A stretch of DNA of 64,000 bases from positions 372,001-436,000 of the forward strand of contig CAVUOZ010000010.1 of the NCBI GenBank assembly GCA_963743325.1, in the 5' to 3' direction. The notes below the pieces were generated by a model, which was not told the DNA's origin, did not search any database, and saw only the letters and a program-made list of their open reading frames with translations. The stretch comes from DATFVA01 sp963743325. Its GTDB lineage: Bacteria > Bacteroidota > Ignavibacteria > Ignavibacteriales > Ignavibacteriaceae. The translations under genes were made by a program, and so were the position numbers. Shown piece after piece: positions 8,789 to 16,284 of this stretch. How positions within the stretch are numbered: position 1 is the first letter of the stretch; each line of letters begins with the position of its first letter.

Positions 8789-9100
8789 ATGGACAAAATC
8801 ATCACAAGGATGTGGCATGGAAAAACAAAAAACAAGCATGCCGATGAGTATTTAATTTTTCTGGAGACTAAGGGAATAATAGATTATAAAAAAACACCAG
8901 GTAATCTGAGTATCGAAGTGTGGAGACGAAGAGAGGAAGATATCTGTCATTTCTGGACTATAACAAAATGGAACTCCATTGATAGTATCAAACTGTTCGC
9001 TGGAGAAGAATACGAAAAAGCCCGCTATTATCCTGAGGATAAAATGTATTTACTGGAATTTGAAGAGAAAGTAACACATTTTGAAACCTTCTTGTTTTAA
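8789..9100 (+). CDS. Antibiotic biosynthesis monooxygenase-like protein
   Basis: 103-residue protein with the dimeric alpha/beta-barrel (ABM superfamily) pattern: an opening strand ITRMWHGKTKNKHADEY, a W.S...I..F.G segment (WNSIDSIKLFAG), then KARYYPEDKMYLLEFEEKVTHFE. Family members include cofactor-free oxygenases, haem-degrading enzymes and stress proteins, and many have no proven activity, so no reaction is assigned. The intact conserved C-terminal YPED...VTH motif suggests a functional protein. It is monocistronic. Confidence 0.75.
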   Translation: MDKIITRMWHGKTKNKHADEYLIFLETKGIIDYKKTPGNLSIEVWRRREEDICHFWTITKWNSIDSIKLFAGEEYEKARYYPEDKMYLLEFEEKVTHFETFLF

Positions 9101-9188
9101 TGTAGAATAACCGATTAATGGCCGATATTGGAATTGATCATCATAAATGAAGTTCCTGCGCAATAATTCTAAATGGATGAAAGTATGA

Positions 9189-9887
9189 TTAGATTGTCTG
9201 AAAAATCATGTAGATTCCGGCAAGGATTATTAGTATTCCACAGACTTTTTTGACGAGCTTGATGGTTTTTGAGCCTTCGGACCAGTCAAGATATTTCTGT
9301 ACCTTCCCTGTTAATGTTCCTGCTCCTATAATTACAGAACAGTGCCCGATTCCGAACGCTAAAAGTAAAATTACAGCCAGGACATAGTTTGTTTGTGCTG
9401 TCTGAAATACAATTCCAAGTACAGGCGCCATAAAGGCAAAAGTGCAGGGACCTAAAGCTAAGCCGAACAACAAACCTAAAATCAGTGCAGCTAACAGTCC
9501 CTTCATTTTCGCTTCTCTAAAACCTTTATTCCAGTCAGGACTGATAATATCAAGGAGATAAAAACCCACCAAAAAGAAAATTACTGCAACCAGATAATTT
9601 CCTGCTACCCCAACATCTCCCATCAGCCTTCCAAGTGATGCTGTTACTATGCCGATAGCTGCAATCGTCAAAAGAATTCCCAGTGCGAATAAAAGAGAAA
9701 TATAAAAGGTTCTTTTAACAGAAATATTTCCCTGGGAACTAATATACCCGATAACCAGCGGTATGCTGGAAAGGTGACAGGGTGAAAGCAATATGCTTAA
9801 AACACCCCAGCCGAAGGAAGCTGCAACAGCCATCCAGACAGCGCCTGTCATTGCCTGATACAGGGCCGTAAAAATTCCTTCTAACAT
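9189..9887 (-). CDS. ccdA: CcdA/DsbD-type thiol-disulfide transmembrane electron carrier
   Basis: Inner-membrane protein of 232 residues with six predicted helices, the size of CcdA. Conserved cysteines lie in the first helix (LLSPCHLSS, Cys37) and fourth helix (LGPCTFAF, Cys148), the pair that shuttles electrons from cytoplasmic thioredoxin to extracytoplasmic thiol proteins. It is the last gene of an operon starting with arsR at 13096 and follows an exported thioredoxin by 1 nt. Here it most likely keeps the operon's two exported thioredoxin-fold proteins reduced rather than serving cytochrome c maturation, for which no other gene is present. Confidence 0.9.
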   Translation of the reverse strand: MLEGIFTALYQAMTGAVWMAVAASFGWGVLSILLSPCHLSSIPLVIGYISSQGNISVKRTFYISLLFALGILLTIAAIGIVTASLGRLMGDVGVAGNYLVAVIFFLVGFYLLDIISPDWNKGFREAKMKGLLAALILGLLFGLALGPCTFAFMAPVLGIVFQTAQTNYVLAVILLLAFGIGHCSVIIGAGTLTGKVQKYLDWSEGSKTIKLVKKVCGILIILAGIYMIFQTI

Positions 9888-9888
9888 T

Positions 9889-10272
9889 TCAATCTTTTGT
9901 ATTAATAGGTTTTATTCCTTTTATCCTCAGCAGGTTGTCTATTTCAGCTTCAGGATAAAATCCTTCATGCCGGAAAAACTCTTTGCCGGTCTCATCTAAA
10001 AATACCTGTGTAGGAATAAGCTTAATTCCATACTGCTTAGCATATTTTTTTTGTTCCGTCTTCCATACGTCATAAAAAACAATCTTTAACTGTGAACCGT
10101 ATCTGTCTTCAACTGATTTCATTACAGGCTGCATCATTTTACAGGGGACACAATTGACTGAGCCCAATTCGATGAAAGTTACTTTAGGTTTCGTTTCAGT
10201 TTTCTTCTGCGCATATGGAGCTAATGATGCAGACAGGATAATAAGTAAAAATAAAAGATATATTCTTTTCAT
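9889..10272 (-). CDS. Exported thioredoxin-like protein (CVPC)
   Basis: 127 residues: an N-terminal signal sequence (MKRIYLLFLLIILSASLAPYA), then a thioredoxin fold with FIELGSVNCVPCKMM (Cys41 and Cys44) and the cis-proline segment KLIPTQVF. CVPC differs from the CGPC of general thioredoxins, hinting at a specialised redox potential or partner. The start overlaps the preceding gene's stop as TAATG, and the gene abuts ccdA, the likely electron donor. It may reduce an extracytoplasmic site of the operon's permease or of the CPC protein at 10513; that partnership is inferred from gene order only. Confidence 0.85.
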   Translation of the reverse strand: MKRIYLLFLLIILSASLAPYAQKKTETKPKVTFIELGSVNCVPCKMMQPVMKSVEDRYGSQLKIVFYDVWKTEQKKYAKQYGIKLIPTQVFLDETGKEFFRHEGFYPEAEIDNLLRIKGIKPINTKD

Positions 10273-10511
10273 TATTCATTTCCTTTCAGCCAGTTTAGAA
10301 GCTGATCATCTTTAGGAATTACTCCATAACTTTTTACCTTCTCATTTATAACAAGTCCGGGAGTCATCATAATCGCATATTTCACTATCTCACTTATTTG
10401 GGTCACCTTTTCTACTTCTGCATTAATATTATTCTGCCGAAGCATTTCTCTGACCTTATTTTCAAGTGTTAAACATTTCTTACAGCCTGAACCTAGTATT
10501 TTAATTTTCAA
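10272..10511 (-). CDS. Minimal thioredoxin (TM0996/MTH895 type), CKKC
   Basis: Compact 79-residue thioredoxin/glutaredoxin-fold protein, KIKILGSGCKKC with Cys10 and Cys13, followed by MMTPGLVINEK, the cis-Pro loop of the TM0996 family. There is no signal peptide, so it is cytoplasmic. It is a paralogue of the product at 12513 in the same operon (same length, same G.GC..C motif), but with basic residues between the cysteines. Family members often sit beside ArsR regulators and DUF318 permeases. It overlaps the next gene by one base. Confidence 0.85.
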   Translation of the reverse strand: MKIKILGSGCKKCLTLENKVREMLRQNNINAEVEKVTQISEIVKYAIMMTPGLVINEKVKSYGVIPKDDQLLNWLKGNE

Positions 10512-10512
10512 T

Positions 10513-11184
10513 TTAAATGCCTCCCGCTTTATCTTTTGCTGTTAAAAAATCTGTCAATTTCTTTATCATATTTTCATCATACTCAATTTTATTGATTACC
10601 TGATTTTTCCCATTAAAAATAAGAACAGAAGGGGAAAAGTAAGTTTCATATTTTATCTGCAGTTCATTATTCATATAAGAATCAATAACCAGCCAATCAA
10701 ATCTATCATTATTGTCTTTCTTGAATTTCAGAATATCGACTAACTGGTTCTTACACATCTCAAGGGTACATGGGCAGGAGACTGATGCACTGAAGAATAT
10801 TATTTTTGCTTTAGTGGATGAGAAGGCTCTCTGCGTAAAATAATTGTAGAAAGTATTACTGATACGAAGATAATATTGATTTAGCAGTACAAGTGCTGAA
10901 TCATTAGTGATGTTATTGAACTGCCGTCTTAACCCGGTTATATAATTTCTCAGGCTGTCAAAAGAGGCAATGTTCGTATCATAATTCTTTTCAAATTCAT
11001 ACATATCGGGATCCGAATTGTAAAAGGTATAGATGGCATTAACCTCATCTGCAGGCAAAGATTTATTCTGAAAAACAGCAATAATTACATCCGAGGCTGT
11101 CTTTTCAATTTGCACGGGAATCTGTGCAGACAGCTTAATGGAAAAGAAAAATATTAAGGCTGAAAGTAGCAATTTTAATTTCAT
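10513..11184 (-). CDS. Exported thioredoxin-fold protein with CPC-x4-C motif, unrecognised family
   Basis: 223 residues with a signal peptide ending near LSA-QI (about 20). The N-terminal half is helical with no named domain. The C-terminal half looks thioredoxin-like: a hydrophobic strand KIIFFSASVSCPCTLEMC with Cys137, Cys139 and Cys144, and a later FSPSVLIFNGKNQVINKIEY that matches the cis-Pro strand and closing strands of a TlpA/thioredoxin fold (Pro185). The usual CxxC is replaced by CPC plus a third cysteine, which would suit metal or metalloid binding or an unusual disulfide. It sits between the permease and the minimal thioredoxin in the arsR operon. I do not recognise the family; the fold is inferred from motif order. 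Confidence 0.75.
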   Translation of the reverse strand: MKLKLLLSALIFFFSIKLSAQIPVQIEKTASDVIIAVFQNKSLPADEVNAIYTFYNSDPDMYEFEKNYDTNIASFDSLRNYITGLRRQFNNITNDSALVLLNQYYLRISNTFYNYFTQRAFSSTKAKIIFFSASVSCPCTLEMCKNQLVDILKFKKDNNDRFDWLVIDSYMNNELQIKYETYFSPSVLIFNGKNQVINKIEYDENMIKKLTDFLTAKDKAGGI

Positions 11185-11195
11185 AAATTTTCCAT

Positions 11196-12497
11196 TTAAA
11201 AAAGCGAACCGTACATTAACCCGCTTAGGGTAGCCATTATTATGACAAGGCTTACATACACGACGGTTTTTTGAGATCCAATAATACTTCGGATCACAAG
11301 CATGTTAGGTAGTGATAATGCCGGTCCTGCAAGAAGTAAAGCAAGCGCAGGACCTTTTCCCATTCCGCTGCTGATTAGTCCCTGAATAATTGGAATCTCA
11401 GTCAAAGTAGCAAAGTACATAAATGCACCGGTGACAGATGCAAATAAATTTGAGAACATAGAATTACCACCCACAAGAGTTGATATCCATTCGTTTGGTA
11501 TGATGCCGCCTTTCCCATTATTGGAACCAAGTAAAAATCCCGCTACTAAAACTCCTGCGCCCAGAAGCGGCATAATCTGTTTCGTAAATCCCCACGTCTC
11601 ACCCAGCCATTGATTCGGTTCATCTTTTGAGAATGTCAGAGAGATTGTGGTAGCGATCACTGCAACTACAAATGGAATAACCGGATTGTTATAAAATAAA
11701 ATTGCGGTTAAAATAACAGCGATTGAGCCGCTCAGGACAAATATTTTTTTTACTTTTATTATATAAGCCATCGAAATTGCAAAACCAATTCCAAATAATG
11801 AGGTTATAAACCACTTATTTGTAAATATCAGGAACCAGAATCCCTGATGAGTATCCGGTCTTCCCCAGTTAACAAAAACAAGTATTGCAACAAGGATAAA
11901 AAAGTGAAGCGAGGTTTGCCAGAAGGGGCGGTGTTCTTCAATTTCCGGCAGAGTTAATTGATTGACCGCTTTTTCTTTTTCTTCTTTCCGGTATATGAAT
12001 GCCATAATCAAACCGATAATCACACTGAATGAGACAGCGCCTATGACTCTGGCTATACCTAATTCAATTCCCAGAACGCGTGCAGTTAAAATTATCGCGA
12101 GGATATTGATCGCCGGTCCCGAATAAAGAAAAGCAATTCCAGGTCCCAGCCCTGCACCTCTTTTATGAATGGAAGAGAAAAGAGGAAGAATCGTACAGGA
12201 GCAAACAGCCAGTATTGTCCCGGAAATTGAAGCAACCAGATATGCCTTCCATTTTACAGCACCAGCTCCAAAATATTTAATTACTGCTCCCTGGCTAATA
12301 AAGACTGCAATTACTCCTGCAATGAAAAAAGCAGGAATAAGACAGAGAAGAACGTGTTCTTCCGCATACCATTTGGCTAGTGCAAACGCTTCTAATATTG
12401 ATCTTTTTATAGATTCATTTCCTATCGGCATATAGTAAGCAAACAGGAAGAACCCGGCTATCCACAAAAATGATTTATATTGTTCTTTCCAGTTCAT
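11196..12497 (-). CDS. DUF318/ArsP-type permease
   Basis: 433-residue inner-membrane protein with about ten or more helices. The signature VCSCTILPLFSSIHKRGAG (Cys99 and Cys101) followed by FLYSGPAINI identifies the DUF318 permease family, which includes ArsP, an exporter of trivalent organoarsenicals. A second GPALSLPN repeat near the C-terminus matches the internal duplication. Location between ArsR-type and thioredoxin genes fits metal/metalloid efflux under redox control. The substrate is not proven by sequence. The CSC pair makes a direct thiol exchange with the neighbouring thioredoxins conceivable. Confidence 0.88.
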   Translation of the reverse strand: MNWKEQYKSFLWIAGFFLFAYYMPIGNESIKRSILEAFALAKWYAEEHVLLCLIPAFFIAGVIAVFISQGAVIKYFGAGAVKWKAYLVASISGTILAVCSCTILPLFSSIHKRGAGLGPGIAFLYSGPAINILAIILTARVLGIELGIARVIGAVSFSVIIGLIMAFIYRKEEKEKAVNQLTLPEIEEHRPFWQTSLHFFILVAILVFVNWGRPDTHQGFWFLIFTNKWFITSLFGIGFAISMAYIIKVKKIFVLSGSIAVILTAILFYNNPVIPFVVAVIATTISLTFSKDEPNQWLGETWGFTKQIMPLLGAGVLVAGFLLGSNNGKGGIIPNEWISTLVGGNSMFSNLFASVTGAFMYFATLTEIPIIQGLISSGMGKGPALALLLAGPALSLPNMLVIRSIIGSQKTVVYVSLVIIMATLSGLMYGSLF

Positions 12498-12512
12498 AGT
12501 ATGTTTTCAGAT

Positions 12513-12758
12513 TTAATTTGACTTCGTTTGTTTCAAAATTTCCTGGATCTGTTCGACGGTGGGAACTTTCCCCTGGATCTCAATTTTATCATTAACTATA
12601 AGGCCCGGTGTAATCATAATACCGGATGCCGTGATTTGATGAGTATCAGTTATTTTTTCTATTTCAGCTTCAACATTTAATCCTTTTACTGCTTCCTTTG
12701 TTCTTTTTTCGAGTGTCTGGCAGTTTATACAGCCCGGACCAAGTATCTTAATGTTCAT
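12513..12758 (-). CDS. Minimal thioredoxin (TM0996/MTH895 type), CINC
   Basis: 81-residue cytoplasmic thioredoxin-fold protein: NIKILGPGCINC (Cys10, Cys13) and MITPGLIVNDK (cis-Pro loop). It is paired with the paralogue at 10272. It lies directly after arsR (20 nt) and before the permease (15 nt), so it is coexpressed with both. The neutral CINC centre versus CKKC in the second copy suggests the two serve different partners. Confidence 0.85.
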   Translation of the reverse strand: MNIKILGPGCINCQTLEKRTKEAVKGLNVEAEIEKITDTHQITASGIMITPGLIVNDKIEIQGKVPTVEQIQEILKQTKSN

Positions 12759-12778
12759 CTTAATTCACCCTGATTATT

Positions 12779-13096
12779 TTATGCTTTATCAAGTATTCTG
12801 ATTCTTGTTTGTGCCTCTTTACGTGCGACACTTCCTGCAGTATTCAGAATGTCAATTATTCTTTCGTCGGTTATTTCATAATTAACTCGTAAACCATCTT
12901 TCCATGATATCACAATTCCTTCCTGTACAAGAATTTTCATATGTCTTGAGAGGTTGGATTGCTCCAGATTTAAAGCGGGGGCTATTTCGCAATTACATTT
13001 TACCCCATTCTTTAGAAATTCCAGAATACGAACTCTGTTTGGATGAGCGAGTGCGCTTAAAATATTTGCTTTAAGTTCTTCCTGTGTCTTCTTCAT
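12779..13096 (-). CDS. ArsR-family metal(loid)-responsive repressor
   Basis: Winged-helix repressor. From the ATG at 13096 it has 106 residues: SALAHPNRVRILEFL (helix 1-2), GVKCNCEIAPALNLEQSNLSRHMKIL (recognition helix) and the wing. Cys34 and Cys36 in VKCNCEI lie where ArsR-type proteins place thiolate ligands for As(III)/Sb(III) or soft metals. An upstream TTG at 13108 is open in frame, but a GGAG ends 6 nt before the 13096 ATG, which favours the shorter form. It heads the operon down to ccdA and is expected to repress it from the palindrome at 13128-13145. Confidence 0.88.
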   Translation of the reverse strand: MKKTQEELKANILSALAHPNRVRILEFLKNGVKCNCEIAPALNLEQSNLSRHMKILVQEGIVISWKDGLRVNYEITDERIIDILNTAGSVARKEAQTRIRILDKA

Positions 13097-13109
13097 AGCC
13101 ATCTCCAAT

Positions 13110-13145
13110 CATATGATTAGTTGATTATATGAGTAACTACTCATA
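13110..13145 (-). promoter_or_regulatory. Likely ArsR operator/promoter
   Basis: A perfect palindrome TATGAGTA-AC-TACTCATA (13128-13145) lies about 32 nt upstream of the arsR start. Next to it, on the minus strand, is an AT-rich stretch with TATAAT and ATCAACTAATCATAT, similar to ArsR/SmtB boxes. The palindrome overlaps the probable -10 region, as expected for an autoregulated repressor. Confidence 0.6.
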
Positions 13146-13570
13146 AAGTATGCCGAATATTAATTTTATAATTACCCTATTTATAGCTGCCAGGATAGTG
13201 GTGTTTCTTGATTAATAGAAGGAAAGAGATTTTAATTTTCAGATTTGATAAAATAATTGTTGATATTTTCAATACTCACAGGAGAGTATTTGAATTTAAT
13301 GAATGAAATTCGTTTGTATTTCCAGAGACTCTGAGAAAACTCCTTAATTCCGAAAATTACGGTTCATATTATTACATGCTATTTAAAATATGATATATAT
13401 TAATTGATATTTGTTTCATTTAACTTAATTTTGACTGCGATAATATTAGAACTGTCCGGATTTAAAGCAAAACATAAAGATTAAACACCCGAAGTAAAAT
13501 ATTATTTTAATGTCCGCGGCAGTATGCTGTATGTAATTAACCTAATTTACAAATGGTCTGGAGTTAATGC
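13146..13570. other. Divergent intergenic region, arsR to crcB
   Basis: No gene is seen. AATACTC (13271-13277) and GAGTATT (13284-13290) form a perfect 7-bp inverted repeat with a 6-nt loop. It shares the GAGTA/TACTC core with the arsR operator and could be a second regulator site. I searched by eye for a fluoride riboswitch ahead of crcB and did not find its conserved segments. The ribosome-binding site of crcB is GGAG at 13560-13563. Confidence 0.4.
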
Positions 13571-13948
13571 ATGTTAAACTACCTAATAGTGGCACTTGGA
13601 GCGGCACTCGGAGGTGGATTACGTTACTGGGTAAGTGACGTGTCTTACAAATTCCTGCCTTCCACTTTTCCATATGGAACACTTGCTGTTAATGTTATTG
13701 GAAGTTTTATAGTCGGAATTATAATCTTTCTTTTTGATGAAAAGGAACTTATTACTCCGGGAGTGAAATTATTCCTTACTATCGGTTTCTGTGGAGGCTT
13801 CACAACTTTTTCGACATTCTCTCTTGAAACTATTAATCTGCTGAAAGATTCTCAGTTTATTTCCGGTCTGCTGAATATATTATTGAACCTTTTCCTCAGT
13901 TTAGCCGGTGTTATTGCGGCTTATATTATTTCAAAAATCTGGAGTTAA
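13571..13948 (+). CDS. crcB: Fluoride channel CrcB/Fluc
   Basis: 125-residue membrane protein with four helices. It carries GGGLRYWVSD after helix 1, NVIGSFIVG in helix 2 and GFCGGFTTFSTFS in helix 3, the Fluc signature including the phenylalanine and polar track along the fluoride pore. Length is normal for a dual-topology homodimeric channel that exports fluoride. The start follows a good GGAG. It forms a two-gene operon with the DUF190 gene 3 nt downstream, a pairing seen in other bacteria. Confidence 0.93.
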   Translation: MLNYLIVALGAALGGGLRYWVSDVSYKFLPSTFPYGTLAVNVIGSFIVGIIIFLFDEKELITPGVKLFLTIGFCGGFTTFSTFSLETINLLKDSQFISGLLNILLNLFLSLAGVIAAYIISKIWS

Positions 13949-13951
13949 AAC

Positions 13952-14302
13952 ATGCACATCAACGGTGAAGCAAAACTACTAAGAATTTTTGTAGGGGAAA
14001 GCGATAAAACAGGAAATATCCCTGTTTATGAAAAAATAGTACTTGAGGCCAGAAAAGCAGGTTTGGCAGGAGCCACGGTCTTCAAAGGAATAATGGGTTT
14101 CGGCGGAAACAGCAGGATACATACAACAAAAATACTCCGTCTTTCAGAAGACCTTCCCTTGATAATTGAAATTGTCGATGAGGTAAATAAAATAGAAGGA
14201 TTCCTGCCCGCACTCGATAAAATTTTTGAAGATGCAAACAGCGGGGGACTGATTACGATTGAAAAAGTTGAGATAATAAAATATGCTGCGAATAAAAGGT
14301 AG
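13952..14302 (+). CDS. DUF190 protein, CrcB partner
   Basis: 116-residue cytoplasmic protein with the DUF190 pattern: AKLLRIFVGESDKTG, then PVYEKIVLEARKAGLAGATVFKGIMGFG and later DLPLIIEIVDEVNKIEGFLP. The fold is PII/NRII-like (ferredoxin type). Its gene starts 3 nt after crcB, so it is cotranscribed. Members of this family are repeatedly linked to CrcB but have no established biochemical function; a regulatory role on the channel is an inference from context. Confidence 0.88.
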   Translation: MHINGEAKLLRIFVGESDKTGNIPVYEKIVLEARKAGLAGATVFKGIMGFGGNSRIHTTKILRLSEDLPLIIEIVDEVNKIEGFLPALDKIFEDANSGGLITIEKVEIIKYAANKR

Positions 14303-14333
14303 CTGTCCTGCTAAATATCTGGAAGAGAGTACT

Positions 14334-14394
14334 TCAATAAACTTTTAACAATTTCTTAATATCTGCTTAAAGTTTTCTTAATAGTATATATTTA
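14334..14394 (+). promoter_or_regulatory. PhoB/PhoP-box-like array with promoter -7 element
   Basis: Five hexamers spaced exactly 11 bp apart: TCAATA (14334), TTAACA (14345), TTAATA (14356), TTAAAG (14367) and TTAATA (14378), each separated by 5 nt. This is the TTAACA-N5 spacing of PhoP boxes and the 11-bp phase of PhoB-family response regulators. TATATTTA (14387-14394) follows directly and matches the -7 element seen before the genes at 16904 and 18476. Orientation points to the plus strand, that is, to the small ORF at 14434. Confidence 0.6.
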
Positions 14395-14433
14395 CTTTCC
14401 ATGTAGTAATGTCAAATAAATCCCGGTAAGTAT

Positions 14434-14661
14434 ATGCACGAGGAAAAATTGAGAAGAAGAAGGAATTCATTCTTTTCGCTGTGCAATTCTATTCACTCTG
14501 AAAATCACCAGTGTGGAAATAATGTCCGCAATCCACTAAAGAGGGAAAACAACAGGAATGCATCAGATAAAAAAGGAGATAACGAGTGGGCACAGGAATA
14601 TTATATTATTTACAATTCCTACGTGCTTGACGGCCATGAGTCCGTTGAAATAACGGATTAA
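14434..14661 (+). CDS. Possible small basic protein downstream of Pho-like box
   Basis: 75-codon frame starting LRRRRNSFF after MHEEK, rich in Arg, Asn and Lys, with a more ordinary end (EWAQEYYIIYNSYVLDGHESVEITD region). I recognise no family and the ribosome-binding site is weak. It is listed because a PhoB-like array and a -7 element lie 33-100 nt upstream and no other plus-strand gene follows before 16.9 kb. The transcript may equally be a small RNA. It ends 3 nt short of the stop codon of the convergent rqcH. Confidence 0.3.
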   Translation: MHEEKLRRRRNSFFSLCNSIHSENHQCGNNVRNPLKRENNRNASDKKGDNEWAQEYYIIYNSYVLDGHESVEITD

Positions 14662-14664
14662 AAA

Positions 14665-16281
14665 CTATTCGCCGGATACGTACTCACAATTGGCGGGGAT
14701 TCCCGGCTTAACAAGCAGAACATCTTCCTTTAGCAAGGCGACTTTTCCGGGTTCCATCCCTTTTTTCTTAGTAACATATTTTTTAAATGTATATGATACA
14801 GGAGCAAGTCCGCTGGTTTTTGCTTTACTATGAAAAGCCGCTATTGAAGCAGCACTTTTAATAACGTTTTTCGGGACAGGTTCCTTATTGTTTAGTACCC
14901 GGAGAATTACATGGGAGCCGGGAACACTCCTTGCATGAAACCAGTAGTCATTCTGTTTAGCGAATTTCATTGTGAGCAAATCATTATTTGCACTGTCTTT
15001 GCCCACATAAACGTCGTATTTATTTTCAATTACATAGTGTTTGAATTTTGATTTTATATCATCCGGAGAATTGCTTTTTTCACCGGATTTTATGTGCAGC
15101 TCTGTCATAATTTTATTTATCTCTTCCATGGTTTCAGTTTTTTCAAATCTCTCTTTAAGGGCGATCATATTTTTATAATTAATCGAAATATCTCTGAATA
15201 AATCCTTTGATTTATTATAGGCAATTTTTTCATTGCCGGCTTTATTAAAATAATATTCTGCATTTCTTTGAGGTGTTAATTTTGGATCCATTTTAATAAT
15301 AATTAACCTGTTATTTTCATAGATATCTTCGATCTCAACGGAACTGCTTTTTTGAAAAACTTTATTCAGGTTAATAAGGAGCAGGTTCCCTAATTTATTG
15401 TACTCTTCTTCTCGGCTGCCTCGTTCTATTCTTCCGCTCAGATCATTTAATTTAGAGGATAGTCTGGATAATACTTTCTCAATGAATCTTTCTGCTGTTT
15501 TTATTTTGGTTGTAAATGCATCTAAATAAAACTTTTTGCCAAGGTAAAAGTTCAGGGCATCGACTACTGAATCAAATGTTTGAACCTCATCAGAGGGAAA
15601 TATATGGAAAGTTTTAACTGCCAGGGACAAATCATTTGATGAGATAAAGACAGCGGGCGTTCCTTCAAGTAATTCATCGGTAATTTCCTGCAGATAAACA
15701 GATTTATTTTTACTGCCCGCATCGGAATAACGGAACTTTGCCTCATTAATTATTTCTCTGCCGAGGAAGGGGTATTTCTTTCTGTATTCTTCAAATTCCA
15801 GATCGGGGAACGCATAATCAATTTTCTTTTTTTCTGAAATGAAAATATGAGATTGAATTTCATCCTTAAATTCTGTTAAATAGGATTCGTCTTCGTTTTT
15901 AAAGGAATTTACTATACCATCAGAACCTTCGATAAAAACGTTGGAATGTTTCCCTCTGACAGCAAAATACAAACTGGCATTTTCAAAATGTATTTTTACA
16001 AGCCTGTCATGATCGGAGATTCCGAACTTACTTATTTTAAGCGGCAGGTACACTCCAAAGAAGTCAATGCTGTTTTTTCTTGCGCGGTGATATTCATCTT
16101 TCAGGGTTAAGTACGGCTCTCCGGGATTTACAGAAATTTCAATATACTTTTCTAACTCACCTCCACACTTTAATATGAGTTTATCTTTTTCCTGCGAGAA
16201 AATTTCAGTAACGGTAAATCCTTTTAATGCAGAATTTAATTCAAGTACAATCCGATTAAGTATGAAATAATTTTTATACAT
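14665..16281 (-). CDS. rqcH: NFACT-family ribosome quality control protein RqcH
   Basis: 538-residue homologue of RqcH/Rqc2 (older name fibronectin-binding protein A). Such proteins bind stalled 50S subunits and recruit tRNA-Ala to add C-terminal alanine tails. NFACT-N spans about 1-190, with HDRLVKI (Asp92-Arg93) where RqcH has its essential Asp-Arg pair. A coiled coil covers about 265-395. The NFACT-R domain follows (YDVYVGKDSANNDLLT, YWFHARSVPGSHVIL). Together these favour a true RqcH. It is convergent with the small ORF at 14434. Its start is unusual: a terminator-like hairpin and T-run end only 4 nt before the ATG, and no Shine-Dalgarno is visible. Confidence 0.9.
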   Translation of the reverse strand: MYKNYFILNRIVLELNSALKGFTVTEIFSQEKDKLILKCGGELEKYIEISVNPGEPYLTLKDEYHRARKNSIDFFGVYLPLKISKFGISDHDRLVKIHFENASLYFAVRGKHSNVFIEGSDGIVNSFKNEDESYLTEFKDEIQSHIFISEKKKIDYAFPDLEFEEYRKKYPFLGREIINEAKFRYSDAGSKNKSVYLQEITDELLEGTPAVFISSNDLSLAVKTFHIFPSDEVQTFDSVVDALNFYLGKKFYLDAFTTKIKTAERFIEKVLSRLSSKLNDLSGRIERGSREEEYNKLGNLLLINLNKVFQKSSSVEIEDIYENNRLIIIKMDPKLTPQRNAEYYFNKAGNEKIAYNKSKDLFRDISINYKNMIALKERFEKTETMEEINKIMTELHIKSGEKSNSPDDIKSKFKHYVIENKYDVYVGKDSANNDLLTMKFAKQNDYWFHARSVPGSHVILRVLNNKEPVPKNVIKSAASIAAFHSKAKTSGLAPVSYTFKKYVTKKKGMEPGKVALLKEDVLLVKPGIPANCEYVSGE

Positions 16282-16284
16282 ATC

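Noticed and set aside
13146..13570. Possible fluoride riboswitch before crcB
   Set aside because: The conserved segments of the crcB motif could not be found by eye; reported as absent instead.
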